Source: Gilliamella mensalis (GTDB lineage: Bacteria > Pseudomonadota > Gammaproteobacteria > Enterobacterales > Orbaceae). Taken from it: a DNA stretch of 39,630 bases. The position numbers and the translations under genes are program-made. This document shows positions 8,893 through 17,219 of the stretch, piece by piece (position 1 is the first letter of the stretch; the number at the start of each line of letters is the position of its first letter). A model generated the notes under the pieces. That model was not told the DNA's origin and made no database searches. It saw only the letters and a list, made by a program, of their open reading frames with translations. The stretch lies in assembly GCF_900103085.1 (NCBI RefSeq), contig NZ_FMWR01000017.1, positions 128,040 to 167,669 on the forward strand. The letters are read 5' to 3'.

Positions 8893-9423
8893 ATGATGAA
8901 TACTGAGAATCTAATCGTTGTTGGTAAACTTGGTTCAAGCTACGGCATTCGCGGGTGGCTCAGGATTTTTTCGTTTACAGAATGTCCAGATAGCATTTTT
9001 GATTACACACCTTGGTATATCCAGCGTGCTGGGCAATGGCAAGAAGTAATCGTAGAAAGCTTTAAACCACATAATCATGATATGATTGTGAAACTCAAAG
9101 GCATTGATGATCGTGATCAAGCAATTGCATTAACCAATATCGAGGTGTTTGTTGATGCAGAAAAATTACCAGAACTTAGTAATGGTGATTTTTATTGGAA
9201 GGATCTCATTGGCTGCCGAGTCAAAACAGTTAATGGTTATGATTTAGGTCAGGTGACTGATTTAATGGAAACCGGTTCTAATGATGTATTAGTGGTAAAA
9301 GCAAATCTAAAAGATGCATTTGGTGCAACAGAACGTTTAATTCCTTTTGTTGACAATCAATTTATCAAACAAGTTGATTTGACAACAAAAATGATTGTGG
9401 TCGATTGGGATCCAGCTTTTTAA
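8893..9423 (+). CDS. rimM: Ribosome maturation factor RimM
   Basis: RimM (176 aa; E. coli 182) assists assembly of the 30S head by binding S19. The N-terminal RimM barrel begins [20 protein letters not shown], and the C-terminal PRC-barrel includes [19 protein letters not shown] (here [14 protein letters not shown]) and [14 protein letters not shown]. Two consecutive ATG codons leave the first residue uncertain, and no clear SD is present, so translational coupling to rpsP 23 bp upstream is likely. Confidence 0.97.
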   Translation: MMNTENLIVVGKLGSSYGIRGWLRIFSFTECPDSIFDYTPWYIQRAGQWQEVIVESFKPHNHDMIVKLKGIDDRDQAIALTNIEVFVDAEKLPELSNGDFYWKDLIGCRVKTVNGYDLGQVTDLMETGSNDVLVVKANLKDAFGATERLIPFVDNQFIKQVDLTTKMIVVDWDPAF

Positions 9424-9439
9424 TTGGTAAGGTAAAACT

Positions 9440-10192
9440 ATGTGGATTGGCGTAATTAGCCTTTTTCCCGAAATGTTTCAAGCTATTACCTGTTATGGCG
9501 TAACTGGTCGAGCCGTTAAAAATGGGCTGTTAACAGTAGAATATTGGAACCCACGCGATTTTGCGCATGATAAGCATAAAACTGTCGATGATAGGCCTTA
9601 TGGTGGTGGTCCTGGCATGTTAATGATGGTACAACCACTTAAAGATGCAATTCATGCAGCAAAAGCAGTAGCAGGTAACAATACAAAAGTAATCTATCTT
9701 TCTCCACAAGGGCGCAAATTAAACCAGCAAGGTGTTTGCGAGTTATCACAAAATCAAAAATTAATTTTGATTTGTGGACGATACGAGGGCATAGATGAAC
9801 GCGTTATTCAAACCGAAATTGACGAAGAATGGTCAATTGGGGATTACGTGTTAAGTGGCGGTGAATTACCGGCGATGACCATGATTGATGCATTAGCAAG
9901 GTTTATTCCTGGCGTGCTAAATCACCAATCGTCAGCAAAAGAAGACTCTTTTGCTAACGGTTTACTTGACTGTCCACACTATACTCGACCTGAGGTGTTA
10001 GATGGAATGGCGGTGCCTGACGTGTTAATGTCTGGTCACCATGAAGCGATTCGTCGTTGGCGATTGAAACAATCACTAGGACGAACTTGGTTAAGAAGAG
10101 AAGATCTTCTTGCAAATCTAGCTCTGACTGATGAAGAGCAATGTTTACTCGCTGAATTCCAACAAGAATACAGTGACAAACTAAGCAATTAA
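9440..10192 (+). CDS. trmD: tRNA (guanine-37-N1)-methyltransferase TrmD
   Basis: TrmD methylates G37 next to the anticodon of tRNAs reading CNN codons, preventing +1 frameshifts. The 250-aa protein starts [16 protein letters not shown]. It has the SAM-binding trefoil-knot segments [13 protein letters not shown] and [16 protein letters not shown], and the C-terminal DNA/RNA-binding helix block. An AAGG SD precedes the ATG; the gap to rimM is 16 bp. Confidence 0.98.
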   Translation: MWIGVISLFPEMFQAITCYGVTGRAVKNGLLTVEYWNPRDFAHDKHKTVDDRPYGGGPGMLMMVQPLKDAIHAAKAVAGNNTKVIYLSPQGRKLNQQGVCELSQNQKLILICGRYEGIDERVIQTEIDEEWSIGDYVLSGGELPAMTMIDALARFIPGVLNHQSSAKEDSFANGLLDCPHYTRPEVLDGMAVPDVLMSGHHEAIRRWRLKQSLGRTWLRREDLLANLALTDEEQCLLAEFQQEYSDKLSN

Positions 10193-10223
10193 TATTTCAG
10201 TATAACTAGTAAGAGATAATATT

Positions 10224-10574
10224 ATGAAAAATGCAATTATTCAGCAATTAGAACAAGAACAAATGAAAAAAGACATCCCGTCTTTTCGTCCTGGTGACAC
10301 AGTTGAAGTAAAAGTATGGGTTGTTGAAGGTAACAAAAAACGTCTTCAAGCTTATGAAGGTGTTGTTATTGGAATTCGCAATCGTGGTTTACACTCTGCA
10401 TTTACAGTACGTAAAATTTCAAATGGCGAAGGTGTTGAACGAGTATTCCAAACTCACTCACCAATTGTTGATTCAATTACTGTGAAACGTCGTGGTCAAG
10501 TACGTCAAGCTAAACTTTACTACTTACGCGCACTTCGTGGTAAAGCGGCTCGTATCAAAGAGCGCCTTAACTAA
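10224..10574 (+). CDS. rplS: 50S ribosomal protein L19
   Basis: At 116 aa, with [35 protein letters not shown] and the C-terminal [19 protein letters not shown], this is unmistakably L19, at the 30S-50S interface. It is the last gene of the operon and is followed by two hairpins, of which the second is the better terminator. Confidence 0.98.
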   Translation: MKNAIIQQLEQEQMKKDIPSFRPGDTVEVKVWVVEGNKKRLQAYEGVVIGIRNRGLHSAFTVRKISNGEGVERVFQTHSPIVDSITVKRRGQVRQAKLYYLRALRGKAARIKERLN

Positions 10575-10623
10575 ATTTTATTGGTTTAATAATTTAAAAC
10601 CAATTAACACATATCAGATTAAG

Positions 10624-10651
10624 CATGGTCACCTTTGTGGTGGCCGTTTTT
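10624..10651 (+). terminator. Rho-independent terminator of the rpsP-rplS operon
   Basis: GGTCACC (10627-10633) pairs with GGTGGCC (10639-10645) around a TTTGT loop (one G-U pair) and is followed by GTTTTTA. A weaker hairpin, ATTGGTTT with AAACCAAT, lies closer to the rplS stop. Confidence 0.85.
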
Positions 10652-10690
10652 ATGTCTGACAAAAATTATTCCCCTGCCAACTAGTTAAAG

Positions 10691-10718
10691 TTGACAAAAT
10701 TAAAGCGGATTTTATTGT
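10691..10718 (+). promoter_or_regulatory. Sigma70 promoter for the MarC-family gene
   Basis: A perfect TTGACA at 10691-10696 is followed after 16 bp by TATTGT at 10713-10718. The TTG of the -35 box is in frame with the downstream gene and could be misread as its start codon; as promoter DNA it cannot be translated. The ATG at 10739 is preferred. Confidence 0.6.
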
Positions 10719-10738
10719 ATTCTTTAAAAGGTAATGCT

Positions 10739-11341
10739 ATGGATGACTATCTTGTTAATATCCTTGCCACAACTGTAAAGCTGTTTGCATTAATGACACC
10801 ACCAGCGGTTTTAAGCGCATTTTTGAGCGGTACAAAACAGTATGATGAACAACTTAGGCGTAAAACAGCACTCAAAACATCTTGTGCCGTATTTATCATC
10901 GGTATTGTGCTATTCTTTTTTGGTAATACCATGTTTAGCGTTTTTGGTTTTACGCTTGATGCATTCCGAATTGGTTCGGGAGCATTACTGTTTATCACCG
11001 CAGTTTCGCTAATGAATGACTCACCAGAAAAAAATAAAATTAGTAGTGATGATGATATTAGTGTTGTCCCACTAGCAATCCCACTGTGTATGGGACCAGC
11101 ATCCATCGGTACCATCATCGTTATGGGAACAAGTTCAATTGGCATTATACCAAATATGGTTGGTGCGATTTCATTATTTATCGCATCAATGGGTATTTAT
11201 ATCATGCTATTATGCGCCAAAAGCATTGCAAAAGTACTCAAAAATACAGGGATTGCGATATTATCAAAACTAACCGGGTTACTAATATCAGCTATTGCTG
11301 CACAAGTAGTTTTTACGGGAGTATCTGCTTTTTTAAAATAA
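10739..11341 (+). CDS. MarC family integral membrane protein
   Basis: The 200-aa protein has six predicted hydrophobic helices and the MarC/UPF0056 pattern: an early ALMTPPAVLSAF loop, RIGSGALLFITAVSLM, then VPLAIPLCMGPASIGTIIV, the counterpart of the family's PLAxPLLAGPGAI-type re-entrant motif. Here it reads CMGPASI, slightly divergent. MarC, YchE and YhgN are of uncertain function; amino-acid or metabolite transport has been suggested and the older link to drug resistance was not upheld. I chose ATG 10739 because AAAGG lies eight bases upstream. It is probably monocistronic, convergent with the permease gene at 11508. Confidence 0.82.
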   Translation: MDDYLVNILATTVKLFALMTPPAVLSAFLSGTKQYDEQLRRKTALKTSCAVFIIGIVLFFFGNTMFSVFGFTLDAFRIGSGALLFITAVSLMNDSPEKNKISSDDDISVVPLAIPLCMGPASIGTIIVMGTSSIGIIPNMVGAISLFIASMGIYIMLLCAKSIAKVLKNTGIAILSKLTGLLISAIAAQVVFTGVSAFLK

Positions 11342-11454
11342 TGGGCATACATAATGGAAGGTATTTCATCATAATCATACAAAGCAAACACTCTCTTAAC
11401 TCGGAGAGTTAAAACCAACGTGAATGGAATATTAAAAGCATTAACATCGAATAT

Positions 11455-11483
11455 AATCACCTAAACTGATGCATTAGGTGATT
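11455..11483. terminator. Hairpin between convergent MarC and permease genes
   Basis: AATCACCTAA (11455-11464) pairs perfectly with TTAGGTGATT (11474-11483) across a nine-base loop. It lies 25 bases beyond the permease stop and 114 beyond the MarC stop. There is no U-run on either side, so bidirectional termination is plausible but unproven. A six-base hairpin (ACTCTC/GAGAGT, near 11390-11410) is nearer the MarC gene. Confidence 0.45.
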
Positions 11484-11507
11484 ACAAACTAATTTATGTC
11501 AATAAAG

Positions 11508-12914
11508 TTAATCTAATGTATTAGTTATTAAACAATTGCGTTTTTTATAGAAAACGTAAGAAGCTAAAATAATCATCACTAAAACTACTTCTGATAATAA
11601 AATAAAATAACCTGACTCACCAAACCAAACCCCAATAATAATCACAACATTAACAATGATAGAAATACCAGCAAGCCAAGGAAATAGCGGTGATTTAAAT
11701 TTTATCGTTTCTTTTGGATATTTGCCGCTATTTACACCCTTACGAAATTGATATTGACACCAAGCGATAATAATCCATGCAAAACAGCCTACTTGACCAG
11801 TGCCTGCTACTAAATAAATATATAATTTTTCAGCTGCAATATATTTCGAAAATAGTGAGACTAATGCAATAACTGCAATAAATAATATGCCTTTTGTTGG
11901 TACGCCTCTTTGATTGACTTGAGAAAAGTATTTTGGAGCTAAGTTATCTTGCGCCATAGACCACAGCATTCTTGAACTGGCATAAATGGCTGAATTCGTT
12001 GCTGATATCGCTGCACAAAAGATCACAAAAAGCATCGCATACGAAGCAAATGTAATTCCTGCTTTATTAAATACCCACACAAATGGACTAATTTCAGAAT
12101 GCACTGTTCCATATGGGTAAACGAGGGCTAATACAGCAATAGCTAGGATATAAAATAGAATAATGCGAAAAGCCACACCAGTAATAATTTTAGGTAACAC
12201 CGACTGTGGGGATTGCGCTTCGCCAGCTGCATTACCAATTAATTCAACCCCTTGAAATGAGTAAGTCACGATAGTCATACACACCAATATGGCTAAAAAG
12301 CCATTAGGAAACCATCCACTTTGGGTTTTGAATGTTGGTAAGATATCAGTTTGGGTATATTGATGATAAAGTAAATAAATTCCCACCCCAATAAAAGCAA
12401 TAATCGCGAGTACTTTAATGGTTGAAAACCAATACTCACTTTCACCAAAAGCACGAACAGAAGTTAAATGTACTGAAGTTATAACTGTTAAAATTAATAA
12501 ACAAAAAAGATAAATAGGAATCGAAGGGAAAACTTGGTGGGCAATCATTGAAGCAGCAGTTAAATCTGCAGCCATAGACAAAACCCAACTTAGCCAATAC
12601 AGCCAGCCTATGGTATAGCTCCAAATTGGATTTGGAATAAACATCAATGCATAGTGTTGAAATGAACCGGCATGAGGAAATGCACAAGAAAGTTCGCCTA
12701 AACATAGCATAGTTGAAAGCATTATGCTTCCGGCCATTAAATAAGCAATAATGGTGCCTAATGGACCCACAGTGCTCAGTGGAGCAGCAATACCAATAAA
12801 TAATCCGGTACCAATTGATCCGCCTAATGAAATCATCAACAAATGACGATTTTTTAAGTTTTTCTTTAAATTACTACTGGGATAAGGGCTTTCTTGTGAT
12901 TCAGATGTTGTCAT
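11508..12914 (-). CDS. LysP/AAT-type amino acid permease
   Basis: A 468-aa, 12-helix permease of the amino acid-polyamine-organocation superfamily. The helix 1 break GGSIGTGLFIG, VRAFGESEYWFSTIKV and YSFQGVELIGNAAGEAQSP are shared with LysP-like transporters of basic amino acids and the wider AAT family. It lies last in the leftward dok-like cluster, 54 bp after the racemase, but a good terminator sits in that gap, so it may be made at a lower level or separately. Likely role: uptake of lysine, ornithine or a related amino acid feeding the racemase and decarboxylase. Specificity is inferred from neighbours and family resemblance only. Confidence 0.8.
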   Translation of the reverse strand: MTTSESQESPYPSSNLKKNLKNRHLLMISLGGSIGTGLFIGIAAPLSTVGPLGTIIAYLMAGSIMLSTMLCLGELSCAFPHAGSFQHYALMFIPNPIWSYTIGWLYWLSWVLSMAADLTAASMIAHQVFPSIPIYLFCLLILTVITSVHLTSVRAFGESEYWFSTIKVLAIIAFIGVGIYLLYHQYTQTDILPTFKTQSGWFPNGFLAILVCMTIVTYSFQGVELIGNAAGEAQSPQSVLPKIITGVAFRIILFYILAIAVLALVYPYGTVHSEISPFVWVFNKAGITFASYAMLFVIFCAAISATNSAIYASSRMLWSMAQDNLAPKYFSQVNQRGVPTKGILFIAVIALVSLFSKYIAAEKLYIYLVAGTGQVGCFAWIIIAWCQYQFRKGVNSGKYPKETIKFKSPLFPWLAGISIIVNVVIIIGVWFGESGYFILLSEVVLVMIILASYVFYKKRNCLITNTLD

Positions 12915-12933
12915 ATAAACCGCCTAGTAATTA

Positions 12934-12958
12934 ATAAAAACTGCTGGTTACCCAGCAG
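12934..12958 (-). terminator. Terminator/attenuator between racemase and LysP-like permease
   Basis: On the minus strand CTGCTGG, loop GTAA, CCAGCAG is followed directly by TTTTTAT. This is a classical intrinsic terminator: a seven-pair GC-rich stem with a tetraloop and U-tract. It ends 19 bases before the permease ATG, so any transcript from the sigma54 promoter would meet it before the last gene. Confidence 0.85.
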
Positions 12959-12968
12959 CTAACATAAA

Positions 12969-14075
12969 TTAATAAATAAACCGTTTTTCTACACCATTAG
13001 TTTGACAAGCCATTAGCAAGGCAGTGTAATCGAGTTCAAATCCAATCATATCGCCAACCCGAAGAGTTTTAGCAACATCTTCAATGTCGACCAACGTATG
13101 ATCACTGGTTTGACCCAATACAGTAATATCATCATTGATAGGTATACAACTTTCAGCAGGCACATCTTGACGACCAAAAGCCAGCAAGGCTCGTTTACGT
13201 ATACCATGATCAACAAAGGTTTTACTATTTAAAAAAGCATCTACTCCTAACTCGCCAACAGGCACTGTCGGTTTACTATTGAGTTCAATGATTTGCGCAT
13301 ATAATTTATAAATATTACTACATGCCTTATCAACAGGTTTATTTGAATGATGAAATTCGTCAAGATATTTCATATCTACATATTCAATACCAAACTCGTG
13401 TAAACCACCAATTCTCAAATGATTCAATCCTTCTGGCCAAATACCTTTGTCCAATAAGTGGTAACTCGTACAATTACCGGCCGATAAATATTTTATCTTA
13501 ATATTACAAGATTGTTCTACTTTACGCGCTATTTCTAAAAAGTCTACTCCATTTTTAACTGTAGGTAGCACCGTACCATAGCAGTTAAAATTAGTGCCAA
13601 GCCCATAAAGCTCAACACCTGGTAAAGAAAGAATTAGTTTAACCGTATCTATAATTTCATCAATATGCTCAAACCAAATCCCTTCGCGTAAATCCCCCAT
13701 ATCGACCATTAATAAAACTTGATGAACTTTTTGTTGTTTAACCGCTTCATCAGAAAGTGCTTGAATTACTGCTTTTTCACTATTTAAGCTAATATCTGCA
13801 TACTTAACAACATCACTGATTTCGCTTAAACAAGGGCTACGTAATAAGCAGGTTTTACAACCTAAAGCATCTTTTAATTTCTTAAGATTATATGTTCTTG
13901 ACTCCGCAATCACATCAATACCGCCGTCAAGGACGGCTTTGGCCGTTTCAACGCAGCCATCGAAGACTTTATTAACAGCCATAACTTCAATGCCGTGTTT
14001 AGCTAACAGATCTTTTTCAACACGAGCATTGTTTTTTAATTTGCGTAAATCAATTTCTAATATAGGCTTGTACAT
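12969..14075 (-). CDS. Alanine/ornithine racemase family PLP enzyme
   Basis: A 368-aa fold-type III PLP enzyme. The N-terminal barrel has VMAVNKVFDG with Lys36 as the expected PLP-binding residue, then MVDMGDLREGIW, LSAGNCTSYHLL and LRIGGLHEFG, which fit the alanine/ornithine racemase group (Orr of Clostridium sticklandii type) rather than housekeeping Alr. In this context it probably interconverts L- and D-ornithine or L- and D-lysine, feeding the D-specific decarboxylase encoded upstream in the same operon. It follows the antiporter gene after 22 bp. Substrate is inferred from context; racemases of this group vary. Confidence 0.82.
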   Translation of the reverse strand: MYKPILEIDLRKLKNNARVEKDLLAKHGIEVMAVNKVFDGCVETAKAVLDGGIDVIAESRTYNLKKLKDALGCKTCLLRSPCLSEISDVVKYADISLNSEKAVIQALSDEAVKQQKVHQVLLMVDMGDLREGIWFEHIDEIIDTVKLILSLPGVELYGLGTNFNCYGTVLPTVKNGVDFLEIARKVEQSCNIKIKYLSAGNCTSYHLLDKGIWPEGLNHLRIGGLHEFGIEYVDMKYLDEFHHSNKPVDKACSNIYKLYAQIIELNSKPTVPVGELGVDAFLNSKTFVDHGIRKRALLAFGRQDVPAESCIPINDDITVLGQTSDHTLVDIEDVAKTLRVGDMIGFELDYTALLMACQTNGVEKRFIY

Positions 14076-14097
14076 ATTTTTACTCCTCTATATATTA

Positions 14098-15507
14098 TTA
14101 CTGCTGCAAACGATTACGTTTTTGTGCTCGGTAATAGATCCATTCAGCTAAACCAATAGCAAGCACGGCACCACCAACAATTTTAGCGATATACTCAACA
14201 TACCCCCCCATATCAATTTGGGCAGGAGGAATAAACACTAATATCACTGCAAATAGAGTAGATAAGAATCCAAGTGCTGGTAATACAACCGGCATCACTT
14301 TACCTGGAATTTTAAAGCTACGCGGTACATCAGGTTGAGTAATACGCAAACGATAATATGCAATAAACATCACTAAATATGGAATAAAGTAACAAATTGT
14401 CGTTAATGCAGTTAACATCCAATATGCCGCTGCAATGCTCGGTGATACAAAGGTTGAAAAACAAAGTACAGTTACAATAATGGCTTGAATAATGAGTGCA
14501 AAAGCCGGCGTTTTGTATACTGGGTGTAAACGACCAATACGTTCGCCAAGTAAATTATCTTCTTTTGATGCTTCTTGTAGCATATAGATAGGACCAACTA
14601 ACCATGAGTTGATTTGTCCTAATGCACCAAAAAATAAGCAAATTGCCATTATTGGTAATAACCAAGGCATATGTAACTCTTTGGCTGCTGCCTCCATTGC
14701 CTGCATAACACCCGCTACAATATCAGTATCAGCTGCCGGTAATAAAGTATTAATAGCCCATGTACCAACCATATAAATACCGACAATTACAACCGCTGAA
14801 ACCAACATCGCTTTAGGGAAGTCGCGTTGTGGATCTCGTGTACGCCCTGCAATCATTGGTGCAACTTCAAGACCTGCAAATGCAAACATCATACTAGATA
14901 AAAATACGATAGTATCCCAACTACTTAGATCAGGAAGCCAATCACTAGCATGACTATAGCTTGTTGCCATAGGGTGCCCCATTAATAACCACACAATAGC
15001 TAAGACAACAATAATAGCAGCAGGAATAAATACACCAAGCCATGCACTAACACTATTAATAATCTTAGTCCATTGCATCCCTTTAATATTCATCAGTGTC
15101 AAAATCCAGAATACAATCATAGAACCTACACCAATAAATACCTGATTCTGAGCTAGCTCGGCACTAAACATGTATCCAATTGCAGTAAAACCGAATTGCA
15201 ACATTAACGGGAAGAACAGCACACACGAGAATAGGAAACACACCACAACAATCCAACCAATGCGTTTACCAAAGGCCTCTTTAACCCATACAAAAATCCC
15301 ACCATCTTTTGGCCAGCCAGTTGAAAGTTCACCACAAACCATGGCTAATGGGAAGAATAGACAAAATGCAGCAAGTAGCCAAAGCACCATTGCTGACGCT
15401 CCGTATGGAGCAACATTAGGAATTTGACGTAAACTCAGTATCGCAATGACATTCATAAACACAATGTCTTTGATACCAAGTAAACTTGAATCTTTAGAAT
15501 CACTCAT
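14098..15507 (-). CDS. APC-family antiporter-like amino acid permease
   Basis: This 469-aa, 12-helix membrane protein begins LLGIKDIVFMNVIAILSLRQ and has GELSTGWPKDGGIFVWVKEAFG and FAFAGLEVAPMIAGRTRDP. These are typical of the glutamate:GABA antiporter/basic amino-acid antiporter branch of APC transporters, many of which exchange an amino acid for its decarboxylation product. Lying 54 bp after the decarboxylase, it may exchange ornithine or lysine for putrescine or cadaverine. Salmonella has a transporter gene at the same place beside dokD (from memory, STM2359). A 9-bp hairpin sits between the two genes. Confidence 0.82.
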   Translation of the reverse strand: MSDSKDSSLLGIKDIVFMNVIAILSLRQIPNVAPYGASAMVLWLLAAFCLFFPLAMVCGELSTGWPKDGGIFVWVKEAFGKRIGWIVVVCFLFSCVLFFPLMLQFGFTAIGYMFSAELAQNQVFIGVGSMIVFWILTLMNIKGMQWTKIINSVSAWLGVFIPAAIIVVLAIVWLLMGHPMATSYSHASDWLPDLSSWDTIVFLSSMMFAFAGLEVAPMIAGRTRDPQRDFPKAMLVSAVVIVGIYMVGTWAINTLLPAADTDIVAGVMQAMEAAAKELHMPWLLPIMAICLFFGALGQINSWLVGPIYMLQEASKEDNLLGERIGRLHPVYKTPAFALIIQAIIVTVLCFSTFVSPSIAAAYWMLTALTTICYFIPYLVMFIAYYRLRITQPDVPRSFKIPGKVMPVVLPALGFLSTLFAVILVFIPPAQIDMGGYVEYIAKIVGGAVLAIGLAEWIYYRAQKRNRLQQ

Positions 15508-15525
15508 AATAACCTCACATTATCA

Positions 15526-15553
15526 TATCTGGGGCATAAATTGCCCCCAGATA
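15526..15553 (-). other. Intercistronic hairpin between decarboxylase and antiporter genes
   Basis: TATCTGGGG (15526-15534) pairs with CCCCAGATA (15545-15553) with a ten-base loop. No U-tract follows on the minus strand, so processing, stabilisation of the upstream dokD mRNA or partial pausing is more likely than termination. Confidence 0.5.
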
Positions 15554-15561
15554 ATTGATGA

Positions 15562-16959
15562 TTAATATATGTCATATCCAACCATATCTTCGTAAGTATC
15601 TTCACGACGAATTAATCTATCTTTACCGTCTTTATCGATCATTACAACCGATGTACGAGGACGATTGTTATAGACTGTTTGGCTTTCAATGGTATAAGCA
15701 CCTGCATCAAGAAAAGCAACGATATCACCAACTTGTGTGTCTTTTGGCATTAAGAACTCTTCACCTTTCACACCGACATGGTAATAGTCACCACCATCAC
15801 ATAAAGGACCGGCTAATTTAATATATTCATCATGTGCTTCATTGATTTTTGAAGCGTTATAAACATAGAAGAACCAATCAAAATGCTGACTATCAGATAA
15901 AACGCTATAACCTGCATCAACAAATTTCCATTCAACATGCTCTTCAATGTTGCCGTCTAAATCGTAATTAGTTTTACGTTTTTCACAGGCAACTTCAGTT
16001 ACAAGCACGCCCGCTGAACCTGTTACTTTACGCCCAGGTTCAATACAAATTTCAACATCGGTGCGCCATTTGTGCACTTCGCTAATCACTGCATCAGCAA
16101 AGTCTTGTGCGGTTATGCCTGCATACATATTATCTTGCAATGGGTTACCATTTTCTTCGTCATATTTATATGGAACAGGAATACCACCACCAACATTGAT
16201 TAAATCAAATTTAATACCAAGTACTTCTTCTAAACGACGTGATTCATCAACTAATACTTTAGTTGCTTTTGCAAAAGGTTCTGCTTCAGGTACTTGATCC
16301 CCTACATGCATATGTAAACCACGTAAATGTACATAAGGCATATCCAAAATTCGACGACAAGTCTCTTCTGCTTGTTCTAAATCGATACCTGATTTAGCAT
16401 GATAAGCCGTTACTAGTTCTGCGTGAGTAGCAGATGGGACATTCGGTTCAACGCGCACACAAACATTTGCTACTTTTTTCAAACGTGTTGATATTTCATC
16501 AATAATATCAAGTTCATATAAACTATCGACATTGATGATATACAGATCATTTTGGATAGCAAATTCTAAATCCACCGGTTTTTTTACCACGCCGTTAAAC
16601 ACAATTTGACTACCACTAAAGCCGATTTCTAAGCATTTGCGTACTTCAAACATAGAATTCGCCTCAGCATAGATACCCGCATCTTTAATCGCTTTTAGCA
16701 CGCCCATAACAGAACAAGTTTTTGAAGCATAGAAAATTTTTGTATTCGCATGGGTCTTAAATGCATCTTTAATTTCTTGCACATTACGATCAATTTCCTT
16801 TTCAGAAAACACATAAAAAGGGGTAGGATATTTTTTTGCTAACTCTTCTAAATTAACGCCATCTAAACATAATTTACCGTTTTCGGCACTGAAACGGCGA
16901 TCTTTAGTTACAAGATCTGTGCGTAATTTGTTATAATTTGACATAATTGCGTCGGACAT
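15562..16959 (-). CDS. dokD: D-ornithine/D-lysine decarboxylase (DokD type, fold III PLP enzyme)
   Basis: A 465-aa member of the LysA/eukaryotic ornithine decarboxylase fold. [10 protein letters not shown] holds the PLP lysine (Lys80 by my count), GLHMHVGDQ and [10 protein letters not shown] bind the cofactor phosphate, CIEPGRKV is the C-terminal phosphate loop, and [12 protein letters not shown] carries the active-site cysteine at residue 387. Salmonella STM2360 (DokD), which decarboxylates D-ornithine and D-lysine with inversion, has the same length and, as I recall, the same cysteine number and neighbours. The racemase, transporter and sigma54 regulator here match that cluster, so DokD is preferred over diaminopimelate or L-lysine decarboxylase. 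GGAGG precedes the first ATG by four bases; Met6 is an alternative start. Confidence 0.83.
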   Translation of the reverse strand: MSDAIMSNYNKLRTDLVTKDRRFSAENGKLCLDGVNLEELAKKYPTPFYVFSEKEIDRNVQEIKDAFKTHANTKIFYASKTCSVMGVLKAIKDAGIYAEANSMFEVRKCLEIGFSGSQIVFNGVVKKPVDLEFAIQNDLYIINVDSLYELDIIDEISTRLKKVANVCVRVEPNVPSATHAELVTAYHAKSGIDLEQAEETCRRILDMPYVHLRGLHMHVGDQVPEAEPFAKATKVLVDESRRLEEVLGIKFDLINVGGGIPVPYKYDEENGNPLQDNMYAGITAQDFADAVISEVHKWRTDVEICIEPGRKVTGSAGVLVTEVACEKRKTNYDLDGNIEEHVEWKFVDAGYSVLSDSQHFDWFFYVYNASKINEAHDEYIKLAGPLCDGGDYYHVGVKGEEFLMPKDTQVGDIVAFLDAGAYTIESQTVYNNRPRTSVVMIDKDGKDRLIRREDTYEDMVGYDIY

Positions 16960-17023
16960 ATGACCTCCAGTTAATTAGTGCATAAAAAGTACAAAAAAAT
17001 AAAAAATGGTTTCTCACATATAG

Positions 17024-17040
17024 TGCAATCAGCATGCCAA
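17024..17040 (-). promoter_or_regulatory. Sigma54 (-24/-12) promoter of the dokD operon
   Basis: The minus strand reads TTGGCATGCTGATTGCA. It matches the TGGCACG-N4-TTGCW consensus at all but one position, with exactly 10 bp between the invariant GG and GC. It points towards dokD, whose ATG is about 65 bases downstream. The divergent gene encodes a sigma54 activator, which makes a chance match unlikely. Confidence 0.9.
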
Positions 17041-17056
17041 CTTTAAAATTACAAAT

Positions 17057-17069
17057 AATCAATTTGTTA
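17057..17069 (-). promoter_or_regulatory. IHF-binding site in the dok control region
   Basis: AATCAATTTGTTA matches the IHF consensus WATCAANNNNTTR at every defined base. It lies between the sigma54 promoter and the palindromic activator site, as expected for DNA bending that brings the activator to the polymerase. Confidence 0.65.
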
Positions 17070-17120
17070 ATAAAAAAAGTATAAGTAAAGATTTAGTCAT
17101 TTAGTATAAAATATGTTTTT

Positions 17121-17138
17121 ATGACAAAAATTTGTCAT
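17121..17138. promoter_or_regulatory. Candidate upstream activator sequence for the divergent sigma54 regulator
   Basis: ATGACAAA, two central bases, TTTGTCAT: perfect eight-base inverted arms centred about 118 bp upstream of the inferred dokD transcription start and about 90 bp before the regulator's ATG. RocR-type activators bind eight-base inverted repeats of this kind. A second shorter palindrome, GCTAAATTTAGC, is at 17177-17188, inside the regulator's leader, and could mediate autoregulation. Confidence 0.6.
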
Positions 17139-17219
17139 TTTCATATGATGGTTGAAAGGAATGTAAATTAAATTTGGCTAAATTTAGCAAATAATCCAAA
17201 TATTGAAGGTACTAATATC

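Noticed and set aside
15170-15427. Open frame opposite the antiporter gene
   Set aside because: It is antisense to a well-supported membrane protein and has no family resemblance; a shadow frame.
15526-15553. Terminator between dokD and the antiporter gene
   Set aside because: The stem is sound but there is no U-tract, so it is reported only as an intercistronic hairpin.
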